Shown here one piece after another: positions 1 through 5,398 of a stretch of DNA of 5,399 bases (its first letter is position 1; each line of letters starts with the position of its first letter). A model generated the notes under the pieces. That model was given only the letters and a program-made list of their open reading frames with translations, was not told the DNA's origin and did not search any database. This stretch comes from DAIOHQ01 sp036744635 (GTDB taxonomy: Bacteria; Planctomycetota; Phycisphaerae; Tepidisphaerales; Tepidisphaeraceae). The DNA is taken from assembly GCA_036744635.1 (NCBI GenBank), contig DAIOHQ010000293.1, forward strand, positions 1-5,399. The letters run 5' to 3'. Both the position numbers and the translations under genes were made by a program.

Positions 1-75
1 GCGCCGGCAACGGCCAGGCCGCTCCTAAACCACCGCGCCACGTCTCGACTCTACCTCCCTGCGCCCCCGCGTCGT

Positions 76-1002
76 TCATTGGTGATCATGAGTGTCGTGC
101 GTTGCGGCCGCGCCCTGGGCATCCAATGCCGCTTTGATGCCGGCGGCAAGCTTCTCGGCAGGGCCGATGGCCCAAAAGTGCAGGAACATGATGCGCGGGG
201 TTTCGCCGGTCATGTGATTGTGGATGGCGACGACGTTGATGTCGTGGCCGCGTAGGGTCTTGAGAACGGCCTGCAGCTCGTGTTCGGTCATCGCAAAGTC
301 GCCGTCGATTACCGCCTCCTCATCGCTGCCGGCGAAGGCGGCCCAGGTGTTGACGCCCATGGCATTGCCCACTTCCTCGCCGTCCATTTTGGTGCTCCGC
401 CCGATCGTCACCTTGTACACTCCATGCGCCAGTTCGCCGGGGCTGGCAGAGGGGGCGAGGATGGCGTCAATCTTCTTGGGGTCGAGGGTGGACTTGGCGG
501 GATCGATCTCCACCCGCCGAATTTCCGTCTTCATGCTGGCGGTCCGAGTGATTTCCTGGAAGACTTTTCCCACCGCCTCGGCCAGCTTGTCGGCGTCGCC
601 CATTCCGCCGATGTGCATGAACATGATGCGCGGCTGCTCGCCGGCGAAGTGGTTGTGCAAGGCGGTGACGTGCAAGCCGTTTTCCAGTGCGATGCTCATC
701 ACCGGGTTTACCTGATTTTCGGTGAGCACCTGATCGCCCATCACCATGGTGTGGTCGCCGGCGCTTTTGAAGGCGGCCCAGCAGGTGAGGCCCATCGGGG
801 GAGTGAGCTGAATGCCGTCGACGCCGGCCTTGAGTTCCGAGCGCGGAAGACTGACCTTGAAGACACCCTCCTTTTCATCCAGCTTGCCTTTGGCGCCGGT
901 GAGCTGCTCGATCTTGGCGGTGTCGAGCTTCTCGGCCGCGGCGGCGAGGTGGATCAGGGCGAGTGTCAGGAAGATTCCGATGCATGAGTGAATACGGGAC
1001 AT
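76..1002 (-). CDS. Secreted DUF1259 (LppY/LpqO-type) protein with two tandem repeats
   Basis: This encodes a 308-residue exported protein of the DUF1259 (LppY/LpqO) family, whose biochemical role is not established. The start at 1002 is preferred over in-frame ATGs at 1014 and 1134 because a GGAG lies 6 bases upstream and the protein then opens with a signal peptide: basic MSRIHS, a hydrophobic run to about residue 20, and an AAAA cleavage region near 20-23. The mature part is a clear internal duplication. Repeat 1 has CWAAF at 74-78, LHNHFAGEQPRIMFMH at 115-130 and a closing helix; repeat 2 has TWAAF at 219-223, IHNHMTGETPRIMFLH at 260-275 and a similar helix. The paired His residues (116, 118, 130; 261, 263, 275) could bind metal, which is inference. 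The tail HDTHDHQ is His/Asp-rich. No lipobox Cys follows the signal sequence, so a soluble exported protein is more likely than a lipoprotein. The gene is divergent from the dioxygenase at 1317. Family call firm, function unknown. Confidence 0.88.
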   Translation of the reverse strand: MSRIHSCIGIFLTLALIHLAAAAEKLDTAKIEQLTGAKGKLDEKEGVFKVSLPRSELKAGVDGIQLTPPMGLTCWAAFKSAGDHTMVMGDQVLTENQVNPVMSIALENGLHVTALHNHFAGEQPRIMFMHIGGMGDADKLAEAVGKVFQEITRTASMKTEIRRVEIDPAKSTLDPKKIDAILAPSASPGELAHGVYKVTIGRSTKMDGEEVGNAMGVNTWAAFAGSDEEAVIDGDFAMTEHELQAVLKTLRGHDINVVAIHNHMTGETPRIMFLHFWAIGPAEKLAAGIKAALDAQGAAATHDTHDHQ

Positions 1003-1077
1003 AATCGACTCCATGGAAGAAATTCCGATCGCGAAACCCCGAGCGGCCCAGGAAGAACTGGGATGCCGGGCAGAGAT

Positions 1078-1096
1078 CGTGCAAATCAATTGCACG
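1078..1096. promoter_or_regulatory. Perfect 7+5+7 palindrome, candidate operator
   Basis: CGTGCAA at 1078-1084 and TTGCACG at 1090-1096 are exact reverse complements separated by five bases. The site lies about 76 bp upstream of the DUF1259 start and about 220 bp upstream of the dioxygenase start. The length and spacing suit a dimeric helix-turn-helix repressor or activator. No regulator gene is present in the window, so the cognate protein is unknown. Confidence 0.4.
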
Positions 1097-1201
1097 TGGA
1101 TGTCAGAAGCAACGCGTGGAGCGAAGTGTCTCATACCATCGGCGCTCGTGGTGTGTCAGCGGGTAAATCCAGTAGGCCGATGAGACCGGCGATGGCGGGT
1201 A

Positions 1202-1218
1202 TGTTCATCTTACGAACA
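1202..1218. repeat. Short inverted repeat TGTTC-N7-GAACA
   Basis: TGTTC (1202-1206) and GAACA (1214-1218) form 5-bp inverted arms with a 7-base spacer, about 20 bp upstream of the promoter-like pair for the dioxygenase gene. The position would suit an activator site, but arms this short occur readily by chance. Confidence 0.2.
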
Positions 1219-1238
1219 AGCTCGTCGCAAAGCCGCAC

Positions 1239-1266
1239 TTGCGGCGGGCGGGATTGGATTTAGAAT
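1239..1266 (+). promoter_or_regulatory. Candidate sigma70-type promoter for the dioxygenase gene
   Basis: TAGAAT at 1261-1266 matches the -10 consensus at five of six bases. TTGCGG at 1239-1244 is a weak -35 match, with a 16-base spacer. The expected transcript would have a leader of roughly 45 bases before the ATG at 1317. Consensus rules from E. coli may not hold in this organism. Confidence 0.35.
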
Positions 1267-1316
1267 GTACATGGATTGGTTCAGGCGGATTTGGCCGGAT
1301 TTTTCAGGAGAAAACG

Positions 1317-2123
1317 ATGTTAAGCGCGCAGCAGGTGGCGTTCTTCAAAGAGCACGGATATCTGCACTTTCCCGGGGTGTTCACGGCCGATGAGACCAGG
1401 CAATTGGCCGATGACCTCAATTGGGCGATCGACACCTGGGCGATCAAGTTCCAGGGATGGGATGGGCCGTGGCGCAAGGTTTACATGGACAAGGAGACCG
1501 AGAAGAAGTCGAAGCTGATTGCCCTGCACGACCTGCAGTATTATTCACAGGCGTGGGCGCGGGCGGTGGAAAATCCGAAGATGGTGGATGCCGTCAGCGA
1601 CCTGCTCGGCCCGAACGTTGAGCTGCATCACACCACGCTGCACGTGAAGCCGCCGGAGACTGGGCATCCGTTTCCGATGCACCAGGATTATCCATTTTAT
1701 GAGCACACCGATGGGCGCTATGTGGATGTGCTGGTACACCTCGATGACACCTGCAACGCCAATGGCGAAATTCGGTTCTTGGATGGATCACACAAAGATG
1801 GGAAGTTGAAGCACGTTACTGAGGATGAAACCGGCAAGGGTTGCACCCCGCATCTTCCGACGGATAAGTACAAATTGGAGGAGACCACGCCGGTGCCGGC
1901 CAAGGCGGGCGATCTGGTCTTCTTCAACATCTACACGATTCACGGTTCGTACATCAACACCACCGACAAGCTGCGGCGGCTGGTGCGAGTGGGGTATCGC
2001 GACCCGGAAAACGTGCAGGTGGGGGGGCAGAGCCTGGGCCGGCCGGGCTGGATGGTGAAGGGCAGGCGGCCGCGCGTGCAGGGGCAGGAGGCGTTTGGAG
2101 GGGTGGGCGGCGGGGCGGCGTAG
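1317..2123 (+). CDS. Phytanoyl-CoA dioxygenase (PhyH) family Fe(II)/2-oxoglutarate oxygenase
   Basis: This is a 268-residue cytoplasmic oxygenase. Family members couple 2-oxoglutarate decarboxylation to hydroxylation of a small molecule, often a lipid or natural-product substrate; the substrate here cannot be read from sequence. The start at 1317 follows AGGAG (1306-1310) at six bases, and the family's usual N-terminus follows (AFFKEHGYLHFPGVF, 8-22), so the upstream in-frame extension from 1239 is rejected. The iron triad is visible as H122-x-D124 in FPMHQDYPF and H209 in TIHGS. R220, 11 residues after H209, is the expected 2-oxoglutarate carboxylate ligand, as in human PHYH. Strand motifs VDVLVHLDD (136-144) and GEIRFLDGSH (150-159) belong to the double-stranded beta-helix core. 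The tail after GRRPR is Gly/Ala low-complexity. A G7 run at 2021-2027 does not break the frame. The gene stands alone on the plus strand, convergent with the hydrolase, 4 bases away. Confidence 0.9.
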   Translation: MLSAQQVAFFKEHGYLHFPGVFTADETRQLADDLNWAIDTWAIKFQGWDGPWRKVYMDKETEKKSKLIALHDLQYYSQAWARAVENPKMVDAVSDLLGPNVELHHTTLHVKPPETGHPFPMHQDYPFYEHTDGRYVDVLVHLDDTCNANGEIRFLDGSHKDGKLKHVTEDETGKGCTPHLPTDKYKLEETTPVPAKAGDLVFFNIYTIHGSYINTTDKLRRLVRVGYRDPENVQVGGQSLGRPGWMVKGRRPRVQGQEAFGGVGGGAA

Positions 2124-2127
2124 GAGT

Positions 2128-2970
2128 TCAAAATCCAGCGTATCCTCTGGATTTGAGCAGCGCGGAGAATTGCGTGCCCTTGGCGGTGCGGGGCGTCAAA
2201 TCCAACTCGACGACGTAGAGGGCTTCGGCGGCGTCGCCGTAATCCCCTTTGAGCAGGACTTTTCCATCGCCGCCGACAGCCAGCGAGCAGCCGATGCACT
2301 TCCAGCCTTTCCAGGCGCCATCGGTAATCCAGCCGACGTTGCTCACGCCGATTACAGGCAGGTCGTACCAGCGGGCGAGCTGGCTGTAGTTGTGTTCCCA
2401 GAAACTGCCGTAGGGTTCTTTGGCGTTGTCGTGGTCGGGCGGGACTGCCCAGGCGGAGGGGGAGAGGATGATCTCGGCCCCCATGCGGGCCTGGGAATGG
2501 CCGAGGACCTGGGAGTCGGCGAAGTTGTCGGCGCAGATGTTCAGGCCGATCGCGCCCAACGGCGTGTGGGCGACACCGAGGCGGTCGCCCATGGAGTAGA
2601 GTTCGTGGGCGATGTCCAGCTCGTTGATCTTGCGGTGTTTGAGGAGGATGGCGCCGACGGGGGAAATAAGGATGGCGGCGTTATAAAATTTTTCGCCTTC
2701 GCGCTCGGTGATGCCGCTGGCGACATGGATGGAGTGTTTCCTGGCGGCGGCACAGAGCCGGTCGCTGATCTTGCCGGGAATAGGCTGGGCGAGATCGCGG
2801 GCGGAAGGGTGCATCCAGCCGAGATCCATGACCTCCGGCAGCACGATGACATCACATTTCTGGTCGGCGGCGCGGGCAATCATGGACTCGGCGCGGCGCA
2901 GGTTGGCTTCGAGTTGCCCGCCTTCGACGAGCATTTGGGCCATGGCGACTTTGAGAGTGCGGTTCGCCAT
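2128..2970 (-). CDS. Carbon-nitrogen hydrolase (nitrilase superfamily)
   Basis: This 280-residue enzyme should hydrolyse a non-peptide C-N bond (amide, N-carbamoyl or nitrile) through a Cys thioester intermediate in the cytoplasm. The family usually runs 260-310 residues. The catalytic triad is visible: E46 in VLPEVMDLG, K114 in KHRKIN and C146 in NICADN. E123 is a candidate for the second conserved Glu. The N-terminal strand KVAMAQ (7-12) marks the domain edge, so the ATG at 2970 fits even though only a weak AAGAG precedes it. LSPSAWAVPP (169-178) after the Cys is the typical post-catalytic strand and loop. Substrate is unknown: branches such as beta-ureidopropionase, N-carbamoylputrescine amidase or a general amidase cannot be separated by eye. 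The gene starts 15 bases after the toxin remnant's stop, which suggests co-transcription with the toxin-antitoxin genes and perhaps the oxidoreductase. No U-rich terminator is seen in the 4-base gap to the dioxygenase. Confidence 0.9.
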   Translation of the reverse strand: MANRTLKVAMAQMLVEGGQLEANLRRAESMIARAADQKCDVIVLPEVMDLGWMHPSARDLAQPIPGKISDRLCAAARKHSIHVASGITEREGEKFYNAAILISPVGAILLKHRKINELDIAHELYSMGDRLGVAHTPLGAIGLNICADNFADSQVLGHSQARMGAEIILSPSAWAVPPDHDNAKEPYGSFWEHNYSQLARWYDLPVIGVSNVGWITDGAWKGWKCIGCSLAVGGDGKVLLKGDYGDAAEALYVVELDLTPRTAKGTQFSALLKSRGYAGF

Positions 2971-2985
2971 ACGGGCTCTTGAGGA

Positions 2986-3374
2986 CTACCAAAATTCAAC
3001 GATCAATCCATTGATATTGCTAAAATGACCATCTCGTGTAACCAGGATCAGACGGTGCTGCAACGCGACGGCGGCGATCCACAGATCGTTATCAGGAATT
3101 GGTCTGCCAATGTGAAACATTTCGCCTTTAAGGTGGCCGTAGTGTACTGCCGTTGCCGCGTCACAATTGGCCACGCTCAGATGAGCCGCGAAGACATCAT
3201 CTTCTGGGAGTTTTCCGCAACCCTTCCGGAACGCGCGGCGCCGAAATAAAGCTCACCCAACACCGTAGCAGTGAGCCAAATGTGCGCATCCGCCCCAAGT
3301 CTCGCTTCCACATTGAGGGCTCCGTTCATCTGCCCAATGACGATGTTGGTATCGAGAAGAAAATCACCAGTCAT
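2986..3374 (-). pseudogene. vapC: VapC-type PIN-domain toxin, frameshifted
   Basis: VapC toxins are PIN-domain ribonucleases, usually cutting tRNA or rRNA and held inactive by a partner antitoxin. The N-terminal frame (3374 to a stop at 3177-3179) reads MTGDFLLDTNIVI through GELYFGAARSGRVAENSQK and supplies D8 and E41. The C-terminal frame (to TAG at 2986-2988) supplies GRPIPDNDLWIAA and VTRDGHF. The frames differ by one base. Joining them after K58 (codon 3203-3201) by re-reading base 3201 gives QK-DDVFAAHLSVANCDAATA and a 129-residue protein, the usual VapC length, with all four acidic positions present (D8, E41, D97, D115). This looks like loss of one G from a GG pair near 3201. A sequencing error would leave an intact toxin; a programmed -1 shift is less likely because no classic slippery heptamer is seen. 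The start overlaps the antitoxin end by 11 bases, typical of such pairs. Confidence 0.8.
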
Positions 3375-3630
3375 TTGGATCGACCTGTTCGCATCCCTCC
3401 TCGATCGCTCTCATCATCTCCGCTGCGCTTTGGGCATCAAGCGTTCCGGCAAGTTTCATGAGCTCGGCAATGGGAGTGCCGCGTTGCGTTGATGGATTTG
3501 GATCCGCAAGGTTGTCCTCAATGCTGGAGACGTGGAGCAACACGCGCTGATCCCGCGGCAGGTCAACCGGCTCCTCGGGAATAAAGTTCTTGCCGTCAAA
3601 ATGTGCGGTGATTGCGACCATCGAAGTCAT
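3364..3630 (-). CDS. Antitoxin of a VapBC-like module
   Basis: This 88-residue protein overlaps the start of the PIN toxin by 11 bases, the usual antitoxin-first order, so it should bind and neutralise that toxin. It is not a standard ribbon-helix-helix or AbrB VapB. Residues 6-34 (AITAHFDGKNFIPEEPVDLP and onward) resemble the short beta-rich start of AF2212/DUF104-like antitoxins. After a Pro/Asn/Ser linker, residues 53-82 form a probable amphipathic helix with MMRAIEEGCE, suited to toxin binding. The start is uncertain: GGAG at 3636-3633 is only 2 bases before the ATG at 3630 and 11 bases before the in-frame ATG at 3621. The acidic C-terminus DPNDW is encoded by the bases that also start the toxin. 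The reading frame is intact although the toxin frame is broken. Antitoxin role is inferred mainly from position; the family match is from memory. Confidence 0.7.
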   Translation of the reverse strand: MTSMVAITAHFDGKNFIPEEPVDLPRDQRVLLHVSSIEDNLADPNPSTQRGTPIAELMKLAGTLDAQSAAEMMRAIEEGCEQVDPNDW

Positions 3631-3661
3631 TACTCCATGAGATTATTCCATGTTGATTATA
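3628..3661 (-). promoter_or_regulatory. TATAAT box with tandem repeat units before the antitoxin
   Basis: On the minus strand TATAAT occupies 3661-3656, a perfect -10 match about 25 bases before the antitoxin ATG; no good -35 is seen. Overlapping it is a repeat series: ATAATCAACATGGA (3660-3647), ATAATCTCATGGA (3646-3634) and a partial GTAATG (3633-3628) that includes the start codon. Antitoxins commonly repress their own promoters, so these units are candidate operator half-sites. The ribosome site GGAG is inside the second unit. Confidence 0.45.
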
Positions 3662-3686
3662 CACGATCTGGTTTGCCATCGAGACT

Positions 3687-5213
3687 TCACGATGCTTTCT
3701 CCTGGTTGCTAGCGACCACGAGCCGGCTGCGTAGCTCAGCTTTCTTCGCCTTGAGCTCCGCGTGCTCGGGGGCTTGTTTGTAGTGGTCGTCGAGGGGAAA
3801 GCAGCCGCTGATGATGCCGCTACGGGGGGCGGTTGTGCAGTCGCTGAAGGTGCGGCAGATGCGCTTGGCCTGCAGCGGGCGGCCGGCGAGGCTGTCGGCA
3901 ATCATCTCCCAGTAGCTCAGCACCAGCCGGCCGACGCCGACGAAATCGGTCCAGCCATCGCGCACCACTGCCTGGGCGACGTGCGGAAGATATTCCTGCA
4001 GATAGGTATAACCGGTGCCGACGAGAATGGAATCGGGGCAGGCGGCCTTCAATTGGCGCACCGCCTGAATCTGCCGGACGACGCCGGCCAGCGGGTCCTC
4101 CGGGGGTTGATAGCCATCGCTGGGAGGGAAGATCGCCGGGCGCTGCAGATGCGGGTTGTAATAAGGAGAAGCGGCCGACACGTTCACCAGCCGCACCCCC
4201 AATTGCCGTAGCATCTGGATGAACGCGATCGGTTCCGTGAGGTCCATCTCCAGGGGATTGTTCTGATTGCAGCCGAAGCCATAGACATAGGGGATCAGCG
4301 CCTGGAATTCTTCGGGAATGCCCGGGCCTAGCTTGCCGCCGGCGCTTTGGCTGGGATCGGGCTTGAAGGGAGGGGCGTCGAAGGCGCTGAGGCGCACGCC
4401 GATCATCAAGCCGGGGCATTCGGCCTGGATGCCGGCGATGATCTCGCGGGCGAAGCGGGTGCGGTTTTCGAAGCTGCCGCCGAACTTTCCGGGGCGGGTG
4501 AAGGCGCTGAGGAACTCGTGGCCGAGATAGCCGTGGCAATGCTTGACGTCGACGAATTGAAAGCCGACGCGCTGGGCCAGCCTGGCAGCGCGGATGTAGC
4601 TGGCGATGATGTGCTCGATGGCGTCATCGCTTAGAACGACCGAGTCGTCAGAGGGGTCGATGCCGAACTTTCGGTCGAGAATGGGATGGTGATAGGCGAT
4701 GCGGGGCTGGAGTTTCTTCTTGTCGTATGGGCGACAGAATCGGCCACTGTGGGTGAGCTGGAGGCCGACGAGCAGATCGTTGGTCTTGCCAAATTTCTCT
4801 CGATGGGAGTCGAGGCAGCGCCTCAGCAAGCCGGCGGCACCGCGTTCGGCGCGGGACTCCTCCTCCACGATGCCGATCTGGTTGGGATTCGCCCGGCCAT
4901 CCGCCTGCACCGCGAAGGCTTCGCCGCCCCAGATGAGCTTCGCCCCGCTCTCGCCGAAGTGTTGCCAGCGGCGCAGGGTGTGCTCGGTGGGCTGGCCGTC
5001 GGTGGTGCCATCCCACCCTTCCATGGGATGAATACACCAGCGGTTGCCCACGATGAAGCCGCCGACATCGATCGGCTGAGCGAGCGGGCTGCCCTCGGCG
5101 GCGGAGAGCACGCGGGCGTCCATCGGAATGTCCAGGCCAAGCGATTGCACGTGCTGCGCGAACGCGGCGATGTCTTTGAAGTGTCCGACCTTGGGAATGG
5201 GGTCCTGCGGCAT
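3687..5213 (-). CDS. NADH:flavin oxidoreductase, Old Yellow Enzyme-like TIM barrel
   Basis: This is a 508-residue FMN-dependent oxidoreductase of the Old Yellow Enzyme group, whose members reduce activated C=C bonds or related substrates with NAD(P)H. The start at 5213 follows AGGAG closely and gives a sensible N-terminus; the longer frame to 5369 runs through the hairpin region and is rejected. Barrel motifs appear in order: HPMEGWDGTTDGQPT (62-76), GGEAF (96-100), LQLTHSGR (151-158, with Q152 toward the flavin), KHCHGYLGHEFLS (224-236), GGSFENRTRF (245-254), GVRLS (272-276, R274) and GVGRLVLSYWE (426-436, R429 near the FMN phosphate). Y229 sits where OYE1 has its proton donor Y196. K224 replaces the first substrate-anchoring His (H191 of OYE1), and H227 fills the second position. 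There is no C-terminal FAD/NAD(P) domain as in 2,4-dienoyl-CoA reductase, yet C453, C459 and C471 remain after the barrel. The next gene, the antitoxin, starts 56 bases downstream. Family secure, substrate unknown. Confidence 0.9.
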   Translation of the reverse strand: MPQDPIPKVGHFKDIAAFAQHVQSLGLDIPMDARVLSAAEGSPLAQPIDVGGFIVGNRWCIHPMEGWDGTTDGQPTEHTLRRWQHFGESGAKLIWGGEAFAVQADGRANPNQIGIVEEESRAERGAAGLLRRCLDSHREKFGKTNDLLVGLQLTHSGRFCRPYDKKKLQPRIAYHHPILDRKFGIDPSDDSVVLSDDAIEHIIASYIRAARLAQRVGFQFVDVKHCHGYLGHEFLSAFTRPGKFGGSFENRTRFAREIIAGIQAECPGLMIGVRLSAFDAPPFKPDPSQSAGGKLGPGIPEEFQALIPYVYGFGCNQNNPLEMDLTEPIAFIQMLRQLGVRLVNVSAASPYYNPHLQRPAIFPPSDGYQPPEDPLAGVVRQIQAVRQLKAACPDSILVGTGYTYLQEYLPHVAQAVVRDGWTDFVGVGRLVLSYWEMIADSLAGRPLQAKRICRTFSDCTTAPRSGIISGCFPLDDHYKQAPEHAELKAKKAELRSRLVVASNQEKAS

Positions 5214-5331
5214 CGATCTCCTGTGGGGAAGCTTGCGGAGGAATAATAATGAAAATGATGATGCCGCACAAAGCCGCTGGGCGGCGGCCGCGTTCAGGGG
5301 GTGCGTGACACTGTAGGCGGCAGGAGGAGAT
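5214..5331 (-). other. Leader region of the oxidoreductase gene
   Basis: These 118 bases lie between the hairpins and the oxidoreductase ATG. They contain the ribosome site AGGAG just before the start, a small GC hairpin (GCCGC-TGG-GCGGC at 5273-5285), and an AT-rich patch at about 5241-5261 within a GC-rich surround. The patch could hold the promoter -10 region; if so, the hairpins upstream would lie outside the transcript. No clear -35/-10 pair could be assigned and no small gene is seen. Confidence 0.4.
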
Positions 5332-5377
5332 ACGGCTGGATTCGCACAGGTGGGTACACCTGCACTCATCCAGCCGT
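5332..5377 (-). repeat. Long stem-loop upstream of the oxidoreductase gene
   Basis: A perfect 10-bp inverted repeat (5332-5341 with 5368-5377) encloses a perfect 6-bp one (5347-5352 with 5357-5362) with a 4-base loop. Read as minus-strand RNA, the 5x5 internal loop GAGUG/UGCGA can form two adjacent G-A pairs, one G-C and two G-U wobbles, giving a nearly continuous 21-step helix capped by UACC. The plus-strand RNA cannot fill that loop nearly as well, so the minus strand, the direction of the downstream oxidoreductase gene, is favoured. No U-tract follows on either strand, so it is not a standard terminator. It could be a leader RNA element, a small RNA, an mRNA 3' end from a gene beyond the edge, or a protein-binding palindrome. 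Confidence 0.55.
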
Positions 5378-5398
5378 GGCAGACAGGAATGATCTGCC
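5378..5398 (-). repeat. Second hairpin directly abutting the long stem-loop
   Basis: GGCAGA and TCTGCC (minus strand 5398-5393 and 5383-5378) pair as a perfect 6-bp stem with a 9-base loop. No base separates it from the long stem-loop at 5377, so the two helices could stack coaxially. The window ends one base beyond it, so further structure may continue outside. Confidence 0.4.

Larger units (their letters stand above)
1003..1316. other. Divergent intergenic region, 314 bp
   Basis: This gap separates the DUF1259 gene (leftward) from the dioxygenase gene (rightward), so both promoters should lie here. I see no convincing small gene. It holds a perfect 19-bp palindrome (1078-1096), a 5-bp-arm inverted repeat CCCAG-N6-CTGGG (1047-1062) in the probable leader of the DUF1259 gene, a TGTTC-N7-GAACA repeat (1202-1218), and a promoter-like pair (1239-1266). 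The dioxygenase start is set by AGGAG at 1306-1310, six bases before its ATG. I could not recognise a convincing promoter for the leftward gene. Confidence 0.6.

Noticed and set aside
11..21. CGGCCAGGCCG palindrome downstream of the DUF1259 gene as a terminator
   Set aside because: The stem is only 5 bp with a 1-base centre that cannot form a hairpin loop, and no U-tract follows on either strand.
280..987. Plus-strand open frame of 235 codons
   Set aside because: It is antisense to the DUF1259 gene and has low-complexity Gly/His/Val-rich sequence without motifs, as expected in GC-rich DNA.
76..1002. HNH motifs as a sign of an HNH endonuclease
   Set aside because: The tripeptides are part of a repeated DUF1259 pattern in a secreted protein; the spaced Asn/His and zinc-binding features of HNH nucleases are absent.
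2021..2027. G7 run in the dioxygenase as a possible frameshift
   Set aside because: The frame after the run still reads GQSLGRPGWMVKGRRPR, consistent with the family's C-terminus.
2095..2982. Long plus-strand open frame of 295 codons
   Set aside because: It is antisense to the hydrolase, has Gly/Val/Ala/Asp-rich sequence with no family motifs, and mirrors the codon bias of the real minus-strand gene, whose catalytic triad is intact.
4648..5271. Other long frames overlapping the oxidoreductase on both strands (also 3820-4539 and 4686-5246)
   Set aside because: Their translations are rich in Arg/Pro/Ala/Ser or Gly/Val/Ala with no recognisable domain, while the 3687-5213 frame carries all the flavin-enzyme motifs.
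5332..5377. Long stem-loop as an intrinsic terminator, integron attC site or hammerhead ribozyme
   Set aside because: There is no U-tract on either strand, no GTTRRRY/RYYYAAC core sites, and the GAUGAG and CGAA segments look like a hammerhead core only superficially: the three-stem arrangement and exact CUGAUGA are missing.
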